Positions 11,210 to 21,530 of a DNA stretch of 64,000 nt are shown here, piece by piece. Where the stretch lies: positions 540,252-604,251 of the forward strand of contig KL197728.1 in the NCBI GenBank assembly GCA_000697665.1, in the 5' to 3' direction. The notes beneath the pieces were generated by a model, which was given only the letters and a program-made list of their open reading frames with translations, was not told the DNA's origin and did not search any database. How positions within the stretch are numbered: position 1 is the stretch's first letter; each line of letters begins with the position of its first letter. This DNA is from Jaapia argillacea MUCL 33604 (Eukaryota > Basidiomycota > Agaricomycetes > Jaapiales > Jaapiaceae). The translations under genes were made by a program, and so were the position numbers.

Positions 11210-13145
11210 ATGGCACCCAAAATACTCACCCACCGTCGTATTCCGACCTTTCTGCGGGTGAGTGATTGCCTTCTTCTCTCTGATAAGATTGTCCTCATGA
11301 TCGGATATCGTGTAGTTATTAACTCGTCGCGTTCGTCGAACCTCCAAGAAACGAAATGAAGTCGATCTGCCCCCAACGGACCCAGTGATCCCATACCTGC
11401 CCGCCGAACTCCTCGCAGAAGTCTTCTGGCATCTTACGCAGATGCCACCATACGGAGGGGAGAGATCATTGGCGCCTGTGATGCTCGTATGTCATCAATG
11501 GCGTGACATAGCTGTGTCCACTCCCGATCTCTGGTCCACCATCAAGTTCACGTCGGAAGGAGTGACGCGCGTGGAAACCTTGCTTCAACGTTCCAAGAGT
11601 GTCCCAGTGGACATCATTGTAGACCGAACCCCGTTCCCCAGTACCATCGAAGTCCTCCCTCCTCGCCAATCTCGCATTCGTACCCTGTGTTTGGTTGATA
11701 CCCCTCAGAGCATCGTGCGTGGACTACTCGCTAGTCTAAACGGTGTCGGTGCTCCAAACTTGGAGTTGTTGTCAATCATATACCCAGATCCGTCAGGGAC
11801 AAGCCTTGATGCAGGTCTCGTTCCTCCGTTGTTCGCAGATTGTGTCCCTCGGATTCGACATCTCGTCGTAGACGTCTTCTCCTTACCTTGGACCTCATCC
11901 ATATTCCGAGGCCTAACTACCCTTTATATACACAGAGAGCACAATGACGTCCATCCCACCTCAGATGTCTTCTTATCCGTCTTGGAGAGCTGCCCAGCTC
12001 TCGAACACCTCGACCTTTTCCATGCAGGTCCCATCCTTCCCTCACCGACTTCCAGCCCAGACACAGCAACATCCACGTTCGCTAAACGACGAGTCTCGCT
12101 ACCCCACCTCGAATGCTTAGTGTTGGAAGTGGGAGACCTCGCCCAATGCATGTACACCCTCTCCCACATGACCCTTCCCTCATCGGCTGGTCTCGCCTTT
12201 GCTATCCGGGCTGCTGATGGATGGGAGACACTTGACGCTCTCCGCGCCGTCAAACACGTCATAGAACAAAGTTGTGTCGCTCTGGAAACGGACATGTCAG
12301 ACGTGGCTGGAATGTCCTTCACACCTAACAAGACAGACGCAGCTGCCCTCTACACCTCTGTTATGATCCCCTTCCTCTCCGGCCCCTTCTTATCTCTGAG
12401 GTTCACCAACCTATCGCATACGAACATCAAATGGTTCCCCAAGTTCGGCTTGATTCATTCGGAATTGGACATGCCGCTACCCTCTTGGTTATTGGTGGAG
12501 ATGAACGGCGACGGTATGTTGACTGTGGAGGAGTGGAAGGAAGGGCTAAGAGGATGGCCAGCCCTTGATCACTTGGTCGTGATCGATGCCAACTATGGTA
12601 TTCTGGTGGAAGCATTGGACCCAGTAACTTCTTGCGTATGTGAGGATTGCAGCAAGGGGGATTTGATCTGTCCAAAGCTTCGGAAATTTGGTATTCTCCG
12701 GAGTCGACCGCACGACAATACGACTCGGAATGCAGATACTGAGATGCTCCAACATCTAGCGTCTTGCTTGAAACATCGATTTGAAAGAGGGAGTAAGTTG
12801 CACCAACTTTCCTATCGACATGTGGAGGTGAAGCGGGCGCCTCTCAAGAAATACGCCCGCGATGTGGTGGAGCTTACGTTGCCTGGTGAGTCGGCGATGT
12901 TCTCGACTTGGTAGATGGTTGTTTGTTGAACTCGGCTTTTTATAGATGACCTACTGGCGCCTGGAGAGGGCGAGCAGGACAGATTTGCTCGATATCCTTC
13001 TGTGGTCAAGGACGCTGTGAGATGTTTGATTTTCTGAAGACTCCTCGCCTGACACACTAGTACTCTTCCTCACTATGAGTTGCTGCTTTGCGTTGTACCC
13101 CCTTTTGTTTTGGATCTTGCAAGATTCTGTTTCTCCGCACTCATA
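11058..13145 (+). repeat. Left arm of ~2.1 kb inverted repeat
   Basis: This arm is the reverse-complement homologue of 14952-17050. Both outer ends share GTCCGGCTTGCAAGGTACCT, and both inner ends share ATTCTGTTTCTCCG. It includes a complete F-box gene with the same three-exon structure as the other arm. Identity is high in coding DNA and lower toward the inner end. Confidence 0.9.
11210..13037 (+). CDS. F-box protein (copy A, left arm)
   Basis: Three exons (11210-11257, 11316-12885, 12946-13037) give 569 residues in frame. The ATG at 11210 starts MAPKILTHRRIPTFLR and is joined by a 58-nt intron to a basic linker, then the F-box: YLPAELLAEVFWHL ... PVMLVCHQWRDIAVSTPDLW. The remainder is the leucine-rich-repeat-like solenoid common in basidiomycete F-box proteins (for example CPALEHLDLFHAG, LPHLECLVLEVG). 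The small last exon begins after LP and ends VVKDAVRCLIF. F-box proteins recruit targets to SCF ubiquitin ligases; the substrate here is unknown. An almost equal-length paralogue lies in the opposite arm of the inverted repeat. A start at 11385 would require a GTG codon and cut into the conserved N-terminus, so I chose the upstream spliced ATG. Confidence 0.85.
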
Positions 13146-13442
13146 ATGCCACCATTCCTTAGGGTGTTTGAGCGAAAAGGTCTCGCCATAAGGCCTCAAC
13201 ACTGATACAATTGGTGGGCGCAGGATCGTCCCTCAAACAAACGAGTCAGCTATGTTTCACAAAGGCGCAACTTCCGAGGGAGCGCCGGTATATGTACAAC
13301 TTGCTCATCGGGAGACAAGCTCGAAAGTTTAGCACAAACTGGGTACCAGACCGGATGTTCGAAGTAATGGAGATATATTATATGTAACCGTCCGCCTCAC
13401 CGTCCCACTAGCACTCGTTGCTACCTACTCGCACACCAACCG

Positions 13443-14522
13443 TTAAACATATGACCCTCCTAACCACCCCTTCAACTCTCTCACAAGCTTCTTCGTCGCC
13501 ACTTCCAACTTCTCGTCCCTACCAGACCTCTGGACTTCCACAATCGTCCTCTTCCCTCCTCTCGAGCTCAAGATAAGCCCAATTTTCCTCGTCGAGAATG
13601 AGATGGATAGGGCCGAGAATGGTAAGGGCTTGATGGCCGGTGTCTTTCGCGAAGGCGTAGGCGTTCGACTAGATGACGAACGGGATGAAGACGACGCAGC
13701 AGCATTCGAAGTCGAAGCCGAGGAGGACGAGAAATTCGAATCCGAAACAGAGATAACACCTTCCCTAACTCCATAAACCCTAAGCAAATCCTCACACCTA
13801 CTCTTCGGCTGCATCAAATCAAACAAATCCTTGAAACTCTCGTCTCTCTCAAGATGTAACTCCGAATCGTCCGCCCATACATCCTCCCTCACTTTGAGTG
13901 CGATGAAGAGATCGAGGACGGATGTTTCTCGTTGGACAGAGCAGATGGGTGAGGATGGGGCGTTGGGTGGTGAGGAGGGTACGTAGGCTGACGAATAAGG
14001 AGAGGAGGAGGAAGGTTGTGAGGTGAAGGGGAATGGGTCAGATGAGTAGGGCGGTCGGATTAGAGATTGGTAGGCTGGGAGATACGTTGATCGGAGGACG
14101 TTCATACATGCTGTGATGCAAAGCAAGTTAGTACACACGTATATACACACATTGCAGGTAACCGATCTCGACAAAAACAAGAGACACCCAGCGCTTCCTC
14201 TCCTCACCACCATAATCGCCACCGATAACGACGATAGACGAAAGAAAGACTCACCAATATAGAATCCTCTGTTAACCAATCTCAAGCCAATGCTCAACCA
14301 ATACAGTGTCTTCCTCTGTCTCTCCACCTTTCCCTCGTCGAACCCCGCAGTCTTCGGGAACGTAGCCCATACGATCTGCAACAAAATGTGCGGCGGGAGC
14401 GTGTCCAACTTTGGCGGCTCCCTCGGCGTGCTCGAGGGGAACGGTGGAGGGACTGCAGGGCCCGTAGCCCAGTAAGGTGGTGGAGGAGGGAGGCGCATTG
14501 ACTTTTCGTCGACGATAACCAT
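13443..14522 (-). CDS. Conserved fungal protein of unknown function, inside the inverted-repeat loop
   Basis: Two exons (14522-14255 and 14110-13443) give 311 residues. It starts MVIVDEKSMRLPPPPPYW. An F-box-like helix, LPPHILLQIVWATFP, lies at about residue 44, then LRLVNRGFYI, the splice, and ACMNVLRSTYLPAYQSLIRP. A Ser/Pro-rich linker is followed by a more regular block, ERDESFKDLFDLMQPKSRCE, a Ser-rich stretch, and a C-terminal segment ISFSTRKIGLILSSRGGKRT ending WLGGSYV. The intron (14254-14111) has GT and CAG ends, and removing it restores one frame. I do not recognise a named domain. The compact motifs and clean splice support a real gene. It is bracketed by the two F-box genes but is not itself duplicated. 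Confidence 0.75.
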   Translation of the reverse strand: MVIVDEKSMRLPPPPPYWATGPAVPPPFPSSTPREPPKLDTLPPHILLQIVWATFPKTAGFDEGKVERQRKTLYWLSIGLRLVNRGFYIGESFFRLSSLSVAIMVVRRGSAGCLLFLSRSVTCNVCIYVCTNLLCITACMNVLRSTYLPAYQSLIRPPYSSDPFPFTSQPSSSSPYSSAYVPSSPPNAPSSPICSVQRETSVLDLFIALKVREDVWADDSELHLERDESFKDLFDLMQPKSRCEDLLRVYGVREGVISVSDSNFSSSSASTSNAAASSSSRSSSSRTPTPSRKTPAIKPLPFSALSISFSTRKIGLILSSRGGKRTIVEVQRSGRDEKLEVATKKLVRELKGWLGGSYV

Positions 14523-14951
14523 GGTCTTTGTAAGGAACGATTGGTGTGGGTATTTATGTTTTCGCAGGTCCCTGGGAGATTGGTTCACGATGGAAACACG
14601 GAGATTGGTTCACGAAGCGAATACGAAGTTAGAAGATCTGGGGGTTTCGGGTGGGTTATGTGGTCGCAGAAGGAGATGGGATTGGTTCGGCAAATCACCT
14701 GTGCTGAGTTGCGCAGTAAAGATGGCTACGCAGTATCGCGGTTACCAGGATAAGGATCACCTGAAGCGTTTGGGGGAACAGTGGAAGATGTACGTATCGG
14801 TCGAGCACAGTGTGTGTGAGAGGCTGTATATATAGGTTCGGGACGGGCAGTGCGCAGTGGACATAAACGGACTTGGATGTGACGTCGAGGTTCCTCAAAG
14901 TCTTGGAGCATGATCTCTATATCTAGGCTTTCCCAAATGACCTCGACAACA
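14523..14951 (-). promoter_or_regulatory. Upstream region of the 311-residue gene with a TATA-like element
   Basis: Read on the minus strand, CCTATATATACAG lies at about 14823-14835, roughly 300 bp upstream of the ATG at 14522. It is a candidate TATA box for that gene. The assignment rests only on sequence and position. The rest of the interval has no feature I can support. Confidence 0.3.
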
Positions 14952-17050
14952 TTCTGAGCACGGAGAAACAGAATGCTGCAAGATCCAAAGAAAACAGAGT
15001 ACAGTGCACATGCAAGTAGCGACGAATACGGACGAAGAGTACGTCAGGCGAGCCTAGAGTCCTCAGAAAACCAAACACCTCACAGCGTCCTTGACCACAG
15101 GAGGATATCGAGCAAACCTGTCCTGCTCACCCTCTCCCGGCGGCGGTAGATCATCTACACGAAGCCGAGTTCAACAAACAACCATGTACCAGGTCAAAAA
15201 ATCGCCAACTCACCAAGCAAAGTAAACTCCACCACATCGCGAGCGTATTTCTTGAGAGGCGCCCGCTTCACTTGAACATGTCGATAAGAAAGTTCATGCA
15301 ACTTACTCCCTCTCTCAAGGCGACGTTTCAAACAAGACCCTAGATGTCGGAGCATCTCAGCGTCGGCAGTCTGAGTGGCGTCGTCCTGCGGTCGAGTCCG
15401 ATGGATTCCAAAGTTCTGAAGCTTTGGGCAGATCAAATCCCCTTTGCTGCAATCCTCACATACGCAAGAAGTCACTGGATCCAATGCTTCCACCAAAATA
15501 CCATAATTGGCATCGGTCACGACCAAATGATCAAGATTTGGCCATCCTCTCAGCCCTTCCTTCCACTCCTCCACTGTCAACATATCATCGCCGTTCATCT
15601 CCACCAACAACCGAGAGGGTAGTGGCATGCCCAATTCGGAATGAATCAAGCCGAACTTGGGGAACCACTTGATGCTAGTGTGCGATAGGTTGGTGAACTT
15701 CAGTGATAGGAAAGGGCCGGAGAGGAAGAGGAGCATAACAGAAGTGTGGAGAGCGGCTTCTTCTGTCTTGTTGGGTGTGAAGGATATTCCAGCGACGTCT
15801 GACATGTCCGTTTCCAGAGCGATGCAACTTTGTTCTGTGACGTGTTTGACGGCGCGGAGAGCGTCAAGTATCTCCCATCCATCAGGAGCTCGGATAGCAA
15901 AGACGAGACCAGCAGTTGAGGGGAGGGTCAGGTGGGAGAGGGTGTACATGCATTGGGGGAGGTCTCCCACTTCCAACGCCAAGCATTTAAGGCGGGGTAG
16001 TGAGACTCGTCGTTTAGCGAACGTGGAGGTTGCTTTGTCTGGGGTGGAAGTGGGTGGAAGAAGAATGGGTCCTGCGTGGAAAAGGTCGAGGTGTTCGAGA
16101 GCTGGGCAGCTCTCCAAGACGGATAAGAAGACATCTGAACTGGGATGGACGTCATTGTGTTCTCTGTGTATATGGAGGGTAGTTAGGCCTCGGAATATGG
16201 ACGAAGTCCAAGGTAATGAGAAGACGTCTATGACGAGATGTCGAATTCGAGGGACACAATCTGCGAACAAAGAAGGAACGAGACCTGCATCAAGGCTTGT
16301 CCCTGACGGATCTGGGTATATGATTGACAACAACTCCAGGTTTGGAGCACCGACGGCGTTCAGACTAGCGAGCAATCCACGCACGATGCTCTGAGGGGTA
16401 TCAACCAAACACAGGTTACGAATGCGCGATTGACGAGGAGGGAGGACTTCGATGGCATTGGGGAATGGGGTTCTGTCTACAATGATGTCCACTGGGACAC
16501 TCTTGGAACGTTGAAGCAACGTCTCCACGCGAGTCGCTCCTTCTGACGTGAACTTGATGGTGGACCAGAGGTCGGGAGTGGACACAGCTATGTCACGCCA
16601 CCGATGACATACGAGCATCACGGGCGCCAATGATCTCTCCCCTCCGTATGGTGGCATCTGCGTGAGATGCCAGAAGATTTCTGCGAGGAGTTCGGATGGG
16701 AGGTGTGGGACCACTGGGCCCGTCGGCGGCAGATGGACTTCATTTCGTTTCTTGGAACCGCGACGAACGCGACGACTTAATAACTACACGAGATCCCGAG
16801 TATCACCATTCCGCAATCTTATCAGAGAGAAGAAAGCAATCACTCACCCGCAGAAAGGTCGGAATACGACGGTGGGTGAGTATTTTGGGTGCCATCTGTG
16901 TAAGAATAGGTGGTGGTTGAGTTCATAGTCCTCTTCGCTACACTGCATGCACTTTGAACTGCAAAACAATACGGCATTGCTGTGGATAATTAGTGGAGCA
17001 CAGCCAACAAATAAGCCAGGTACCTTGCAAGCCGGACAAGTCTGACGACG
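14952..17050 (-). repeat. Right arm of ~2.1 kb inverted repeat
   Basis: Reverse-complement homologue of 11058-13145. It carries the second F-box gene. Arm-to-arm spacing is about 1.8 kb and encloses the 311-residue gene. Confidence 0.9.
15063..16895 (-). CDS. F-box protein (copy B, right arm)
   Basis: Exons 16895-16848, 16783-15214 and 15154-15063 encode 569 residues, the same length and exon pattern as copy A. The N-terminus is MAPKILTHRRIPTFLR, the F-box reads HLPSELLAEIFWHL ... VMLVCHRWRDIAVSTPDLW, and the last exon ends DAVRCLVF. Differences from copy A are scattered substitutions (for example ATRVETLLQ for VTRVETLLQ) with no frame break in either copy, so both look functional. That differs from the decayed duplicates further right. 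Its likely role is as substrate receptor of an SCF ubiquitin ligase (family knowledge); the target is unknown. Confidence 0.85.
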
Positions 17051-17397
17051 GTCAGACTAAGTCACGGTCAGGCAGTTCCCCTGGTTTGTCCCCTGGTGGT
17101 GGAGACCCCGGAACCCCTCATATTGGCCTGCCAGTATACACTCCTCCTCCAACGTCGAGCTTTCGCCAGCGATTATTCCCAAATTATAGCTTATACCCCG
17201 GATTGAAGATAAGATCACCTCTAGCTCTCTAGATGCCAATAACCAACCCGGTCGGTTGTCGACCAGAGGACAAGTCGAGTCCAAAATAGGTTAAGATAGG
17301 CCTCACTCATACACGATTACATGTGACATTGTGTGACTATCACGTGAAGCACACAGGACTCCGGAACAACAGTGGACAAAAATGCTCAAAAGAGAAA

Positions 17398-17552
17398 TGA
17401 CAACGAGCAGGAATCGAACGCAAGCCTCGCGAGAAAAACAAAATATTGGAGTAGCATGTCTGGCAGCTGCACCACGAAGGCATAGAGGGTGGTGAAATGG
17501 CGGCTATATGATGGTGTAGGCTGGGGTTGGCTCCAATACCCACCTGAAACAC
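17398..17552 (-). repeat. tRNA-like (SINE-like) element, copy 1
   Basis: Read on the minus strand it contains GTGGTGCAGCTGCCAGACAT (box-A-like) and, about 60 nt later, GCGTTCGATTCC (box-B-like, compare the tRNA T-arm GGTTCGANTCC). A conserved 5' segment with GGAGCCAA and ATATAGCCGCCAT precedes it. The acceptor ends do not pair, so it is not a functional tRNA. It is inverted with respect to copy 2 at 17628-17790. Confidence 0.55.
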
Positions 17553-17627
17553 CCACTTTACATGTGGGGAATTGCGAGAGGATGTATTCAATACTATTGA
17601 GCAGCGAGTGAAGTGAGGTGAGGAGGG

Positions 17628-17790
17628 ATAGGTGGGTGTCGGAGCCAAACCAAGCCCACTCTATGATATAACCGCCATTGCATCACAATATATGCGTTTG
17701 TAGTTCAACGGCTAACATTGCCACTTGTGTATTNTTTTTTGGTTCTGCAAGGCCTGCGTTCGATTCCCGATTGGCGTCGTCGTTTTCCAT
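17628..17790 (+). repeat. tRNA-like (SINE-like) element, copy 2
   Basis: Plus strand: a conserved leader GGTGGGTGTCGGAGCCAA, then GATATAACCGCCATTGCA, a box-A-like TAGTTCAACGGCTAACAT, a T-rich middle with the N, and a box-B-like GCGTTCGATTCCCG. It is homologous along its length to the reverse complement of 17398-17552, forming a palindrome with a ~75 bp spacer. D-arm similarity is closest to Glu-type tRNAs (an impression, not tested). Confidence 0.55.
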
Positions 17791-18696
17791 CAGCCGCTTT
17801 TGGCATCCTTCCAAATCAGGCTACAAGAGTCCTCGGGTCCTGGTGCAATCCCGACATTGTATCCTTATAACATGGACTAGGGTCCGTTTTTCACAAATCG
17901 AAAACCTGAGAACCCACGGGCATAGTGCTGCCTTGAGTTCTCTGGTTTTCAATTTTCTCATCAGAGTCTACATGTATACTTATAAGCGTTTCTGTTCAAA
18001 TCCTCTGCCAAAACTGGGTCACCGTGACAAGACTGAGTCATGTGATGTAACTGTGTATGAACGAGGCCTATCTTACTTACCCCTTGCTACAAGTCACGGC
18101 GGGTACCTCATCTCCGGGAGGTATGTTACTCGACGAGTGATTATGTGGAATGTCCTGTGCGTTAACATTTACTACCTTGGGCCAGCCTGTAACCTGCTGT
18201 AGCTGCCAGCGCCCTCCACCTCCCGTAATTTCGATGTCAGTCCATGTTATTTTCCGTACGAATTGCGGGTCGATTTATCTCTTTGCTTTGCATTGGATTG
18301 TTAACTGCGTATTCAGAATCGATAGGGTGCTCTACGCCTGCCCATGATCTCACCGCCGGCGAACAGGGCACCAGACTTGGAATTCTGATCTGCTGGTTCT
18401 CTTTACAACGTCAACAAATGCAGCAACTTTCTCGTGTATCTGCGGTCCGCTCCTCGACGGAGCCCGAGCCTGTGCCCTCCTCCCTGAGCTTTCTAGGTAG
18501 CGGGCCGGCGGCTTCACGATCCCGTGATTCGTGAACCTCGAAGAACCCTTCCCTACGCTTCCTCAGTGTTCAGCTGGTAGCCATGTATTCCGTCGTTGAG
18601 TGGAGAGAAGACTCCATAGCGTGATACATAAGGTGTGGGCACTTCATTGCCCACGTCATTCCCCTCTGCCGTGTCATTCCCTGTTTCATAGCTGGA

Positions 18697-21120
18697 ATGG
18701 CTATTCTCCCACTTTTTGTCTTGCTCCTGCCTCTGGCGTTGGCATCGGCCCCCGCTGGGCCTTGGGATGCTTTCAACTATGCACCCGAGTCTCGGACTGT
18801 GTGGCCCACTGCCATCAAATATACAGAAGGATCTGTCCAGAACGCTCAAAATCTGGTTTCGAACGCCGGGGAGGCTACGTTGTCTGGAAACGGAACCTGG
18901 TTGACTCTCGATTTTGGTGGCGAAGTAAGTCCCTTTCACTCTGTATCGGACGTCACGAATTCAATCTATATCACTTCGAACAGGTCGGCGGACTGGTCTC
19001 ATTCAATGTTGAAAGCGTCTCATCTTCGTCCTCTCTCGCTCTCTCTTATACCGAATCTCCCCTGTTCATTTCTCCCTTCACCTCGGACGACTCTTCCTAC
19101 CCCTCCGCAAACATGTCATACGATGGCGTTCTACCACTTCCACAGCCAGTCCCTACAGGCTACTACACCCAACCTGCCAAATCCCTCAGAGGAGGCTTTC
19201 GTTACCTCACCATTGTCTTAAACTCCAGTCCTAACGCGACCACTGGAAGCTCAGCGGAAGTGACCATCTCAAACGTTTCATGTGCAATATCGTTCGCGCC
19301 TCACGTCGATAACTTGCGAGATTATGCTGGGTATTTCTACGCCAAGGATAACGAATTTTGGGATGAAGACTTTTTGACGAAGGTTTGGTATTCTGGCGCT
19401 TATACCGTGCAGACCAATACGGTTGCATTGAATACTGGGAGGGAAGTGCCCTTTGTTGCGTCGCCTGGTAAGTACCAGCTTCGTGGTTTTCGCGTTCAGA
19501 ATTTAATGCCATTTTTGAATTTAGGCTGGGCGAACAATGCGACTTTGGGTATCGCAGGTCCTATTATCGTTGATGGTGCCAAACGAGATCGGTGAGCCCC
19601 AGTCCTGTCCTCAACTAACTCATATTCACCTTGGATCACAGCGCCGTTTGGCCAGGTGATATGGGGATCGCTGTGCCCACCCAATTCGTCTCGACCAATG
19701 ACCTCCTCCCAACTCGGAATGCTCTCTCGACAATGTTCTCGGCCATCGATCCTCGCACAGGCGCTCTTCCTGAATCTGGCCCGCCTCTCAGCCAAACGGG
19801 TTCAGATACATATGTATGCCCATTACCCTTTCCTTCATCCTTACTGGAAGGCTCATCTGCTCTTAGCATGCTTGGACCATGATTGGGTCTTATAACTACG
19901 TCATGTATTCGGGAGATATGGAATGGCTTGAGGGTGTTTGGGCCAACTACACCAAGGCTGCTGCCTTCTTGGAGGGGAAGGTCATTGATGTCGATGTCAA
20001 TGGTACCCAATTGGCGTTGATGAATGTAACCGGTTTGAGGGATTGGGCGAGGTTAGGTGGAGGAGGGATTAATTCGGAGGGGAATGCGTTATTATACAGA
20101 GTCAGTCGATTTCCACCTTCGTCAAGTCTTAGTTCTGACCACACACTAGGTCCTCGTCACCGCTTCCGAGCTTGCCACCTATATGAATGACACTACCCAC
20201 TCTGCCGCTTGGTCACAAAACGCAACTGCACTCAAAACCGCATTTAACGCTGCCTTTTGGGATCCTACTCAAGGCTTGTACCTGGACAATACCACCACGA
20301 CTCTCTGCCCCCAGGACGCGAATTCAATGGCCGTGTTGTTCAACATCACCACCTCACCAGAGCAAGCCCAGAGCGTCAGCGAGGGTTTACAGAGGAATTG
20401 GAACGCACTTGGGCCCGTACCGCCTGAATTACCTGACACGATCTCCCCGTTTATCAGTGGTTTGGAGGTGAACCCTGCTCCCTCGAGCTTTCATTGATGA
20501 CAATTACTGAACCAAGGTTGGATTTCAGCTGCAGGCTCATTTTGTATCTGGAAACGATGCAGTGGCGATGGATCTCCTTCGAAGAGAATGGGGCTATATG
20601 CTCTACACCAACATCAGCGTTGAATCTACCTTGCTAGAAGGATTCACAGCAAACGGATCTCTCTCGTAAATTACCTTCAACTTCGACGTCTTTCTCCATA
20701 CTGACTCTTTATGATGTTATTAGGTACCGTTCATATCGTGGCTACAACTACGACCCCTCGTATACGTCCCACTCACACGGATGGAGCTCCGGGCCGACTT
20801 CCGCTCTGACATTCTACGTGCTCGGGCTGATTATCACCTCGCCTCAAGGTCAGACGTGGTCAGTAGCACCCCATCTCAGTGGGCTTACTGCTGCAGAAGG
20901 AGGGTTTGAGACGGGGCTAGGTTGGTTCGGTGCTAAGTGGTCTTTGGAGGGTGGGGTGCTCACGATTGACGTGGAAGTACCTGTGGGGACTGAAGGCACT
21001 GTAACATTGCCCGTAGAGGGGAAAGTGGAGGTCAACGGTACGCAGGTAGCTGTTGGTGAGAGTGGTACGTTGAGTGTTGGAGGAGGTACCTCTACCGTGG
21101 TTGTAACAACCGCAACGTAG
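18697..21120 (+). CDS. Secreted GH78-like glycoside hydrolase (alpha-L-rhamnosidase type)
   Basis: Eight exons (18697-18924, 18984-19467, 19525-19591, 19642-19813, 19867-20100, 20150-20467, 20529-20665, 20724-21120) sum to 678 codons plus stop, all with GT-AG borders. The start MAILPLFVLLLPLALAS is a typical signal peptide. The middle carries the six-hairpin (alpha/alpha)6 barrel landmarks of fungal GH78-type enzymes: WPGDMGIAVPTQFVS, HAWTMIGSYNYVMYSGD, LRDWARLGGGGINSEGNALL and HGWSSGPTSALTFYVLG. The C-terminus is a beta-rich domain. Many N-x-S/T sites fit a secreted glycoprotein. The expected role is release of terminal rhamnose or a related sugar from plant polysaccharides or glycosides. 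Substrate specificity cannot be read from sequence, and the family assignment rests on remembered motifs. Confidence 0.85.
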
Positions 21121-21530
21121 GGATGGAGTATGCCCAAGGAAACATATATTGCATGTATACTACCTACGATGCTGATGAGATTGCAAGAAATGCGATGATA
21201 CCTATGGATGGGATGTATGCGATGCTATATCTGCTCGTGCTAGAATCTGTGGGAAGGGATGCGAGTCTGTACAGTAGAGAGTTTAGAGTGGAGGGTATGT
21301 CGGTATGTACTATATGGAATGCCGTCGTGTCATGATTGTGTCGTATGAGTGAAGAGTGGGAGGAAGAATAGAGAGGAGCACCATTGTCCGTGTCCGTCCG
21401 TTAGAGCGATAAATGTAGGGAAAAGGATCCAGGATCAACCAAACCCAATTTGATACCAGGTATTGCTGGAGATTGACGGCAACCTGTGCCAAGTCGACCA
21501 GCAAGTCCCCCACGTGGAGGTAGAAGAGGG
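21121..21530. other. Convergent intergenic region
   Basis: About 410 bp between the stop of the GH78-like gene (plus) and the stop of the OTU gene (minus). It presumably holds both terminators and 3' UTRs. No other feature seen. Confidence 0.5.

Larger units (their letters stand above)
17051..18696. other. Non-coding region with tRNA-like inverted pair
   Basis: No supported protein gene. The stretch holds the tRNA-like inverted repeats described separately (17398-17790), one unresolved base (N at about 17734, in a T run), and otherwise AT-richer DNA without motifs. The last ~150 bases before 18697 would be the promoter and 5' UTR of the glycoside hydrolase gene. Confidence 0.5.

Noticed and set aside
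11385-12914. F-box gene read as a single exon starting at 11385
   Set aside because: The codon at 11385 is GTG. A spliced ATG at 11210 and a last exon at 12946-13037 are both conserved in the inverted copy and give identical lengths (569) in both.
17692-17790. Functional tRNA gene
   Set aside because: Box-A and box-B motifs are present, but the acceptor stem ends do not pair and the anticodon arm cannot be placed.
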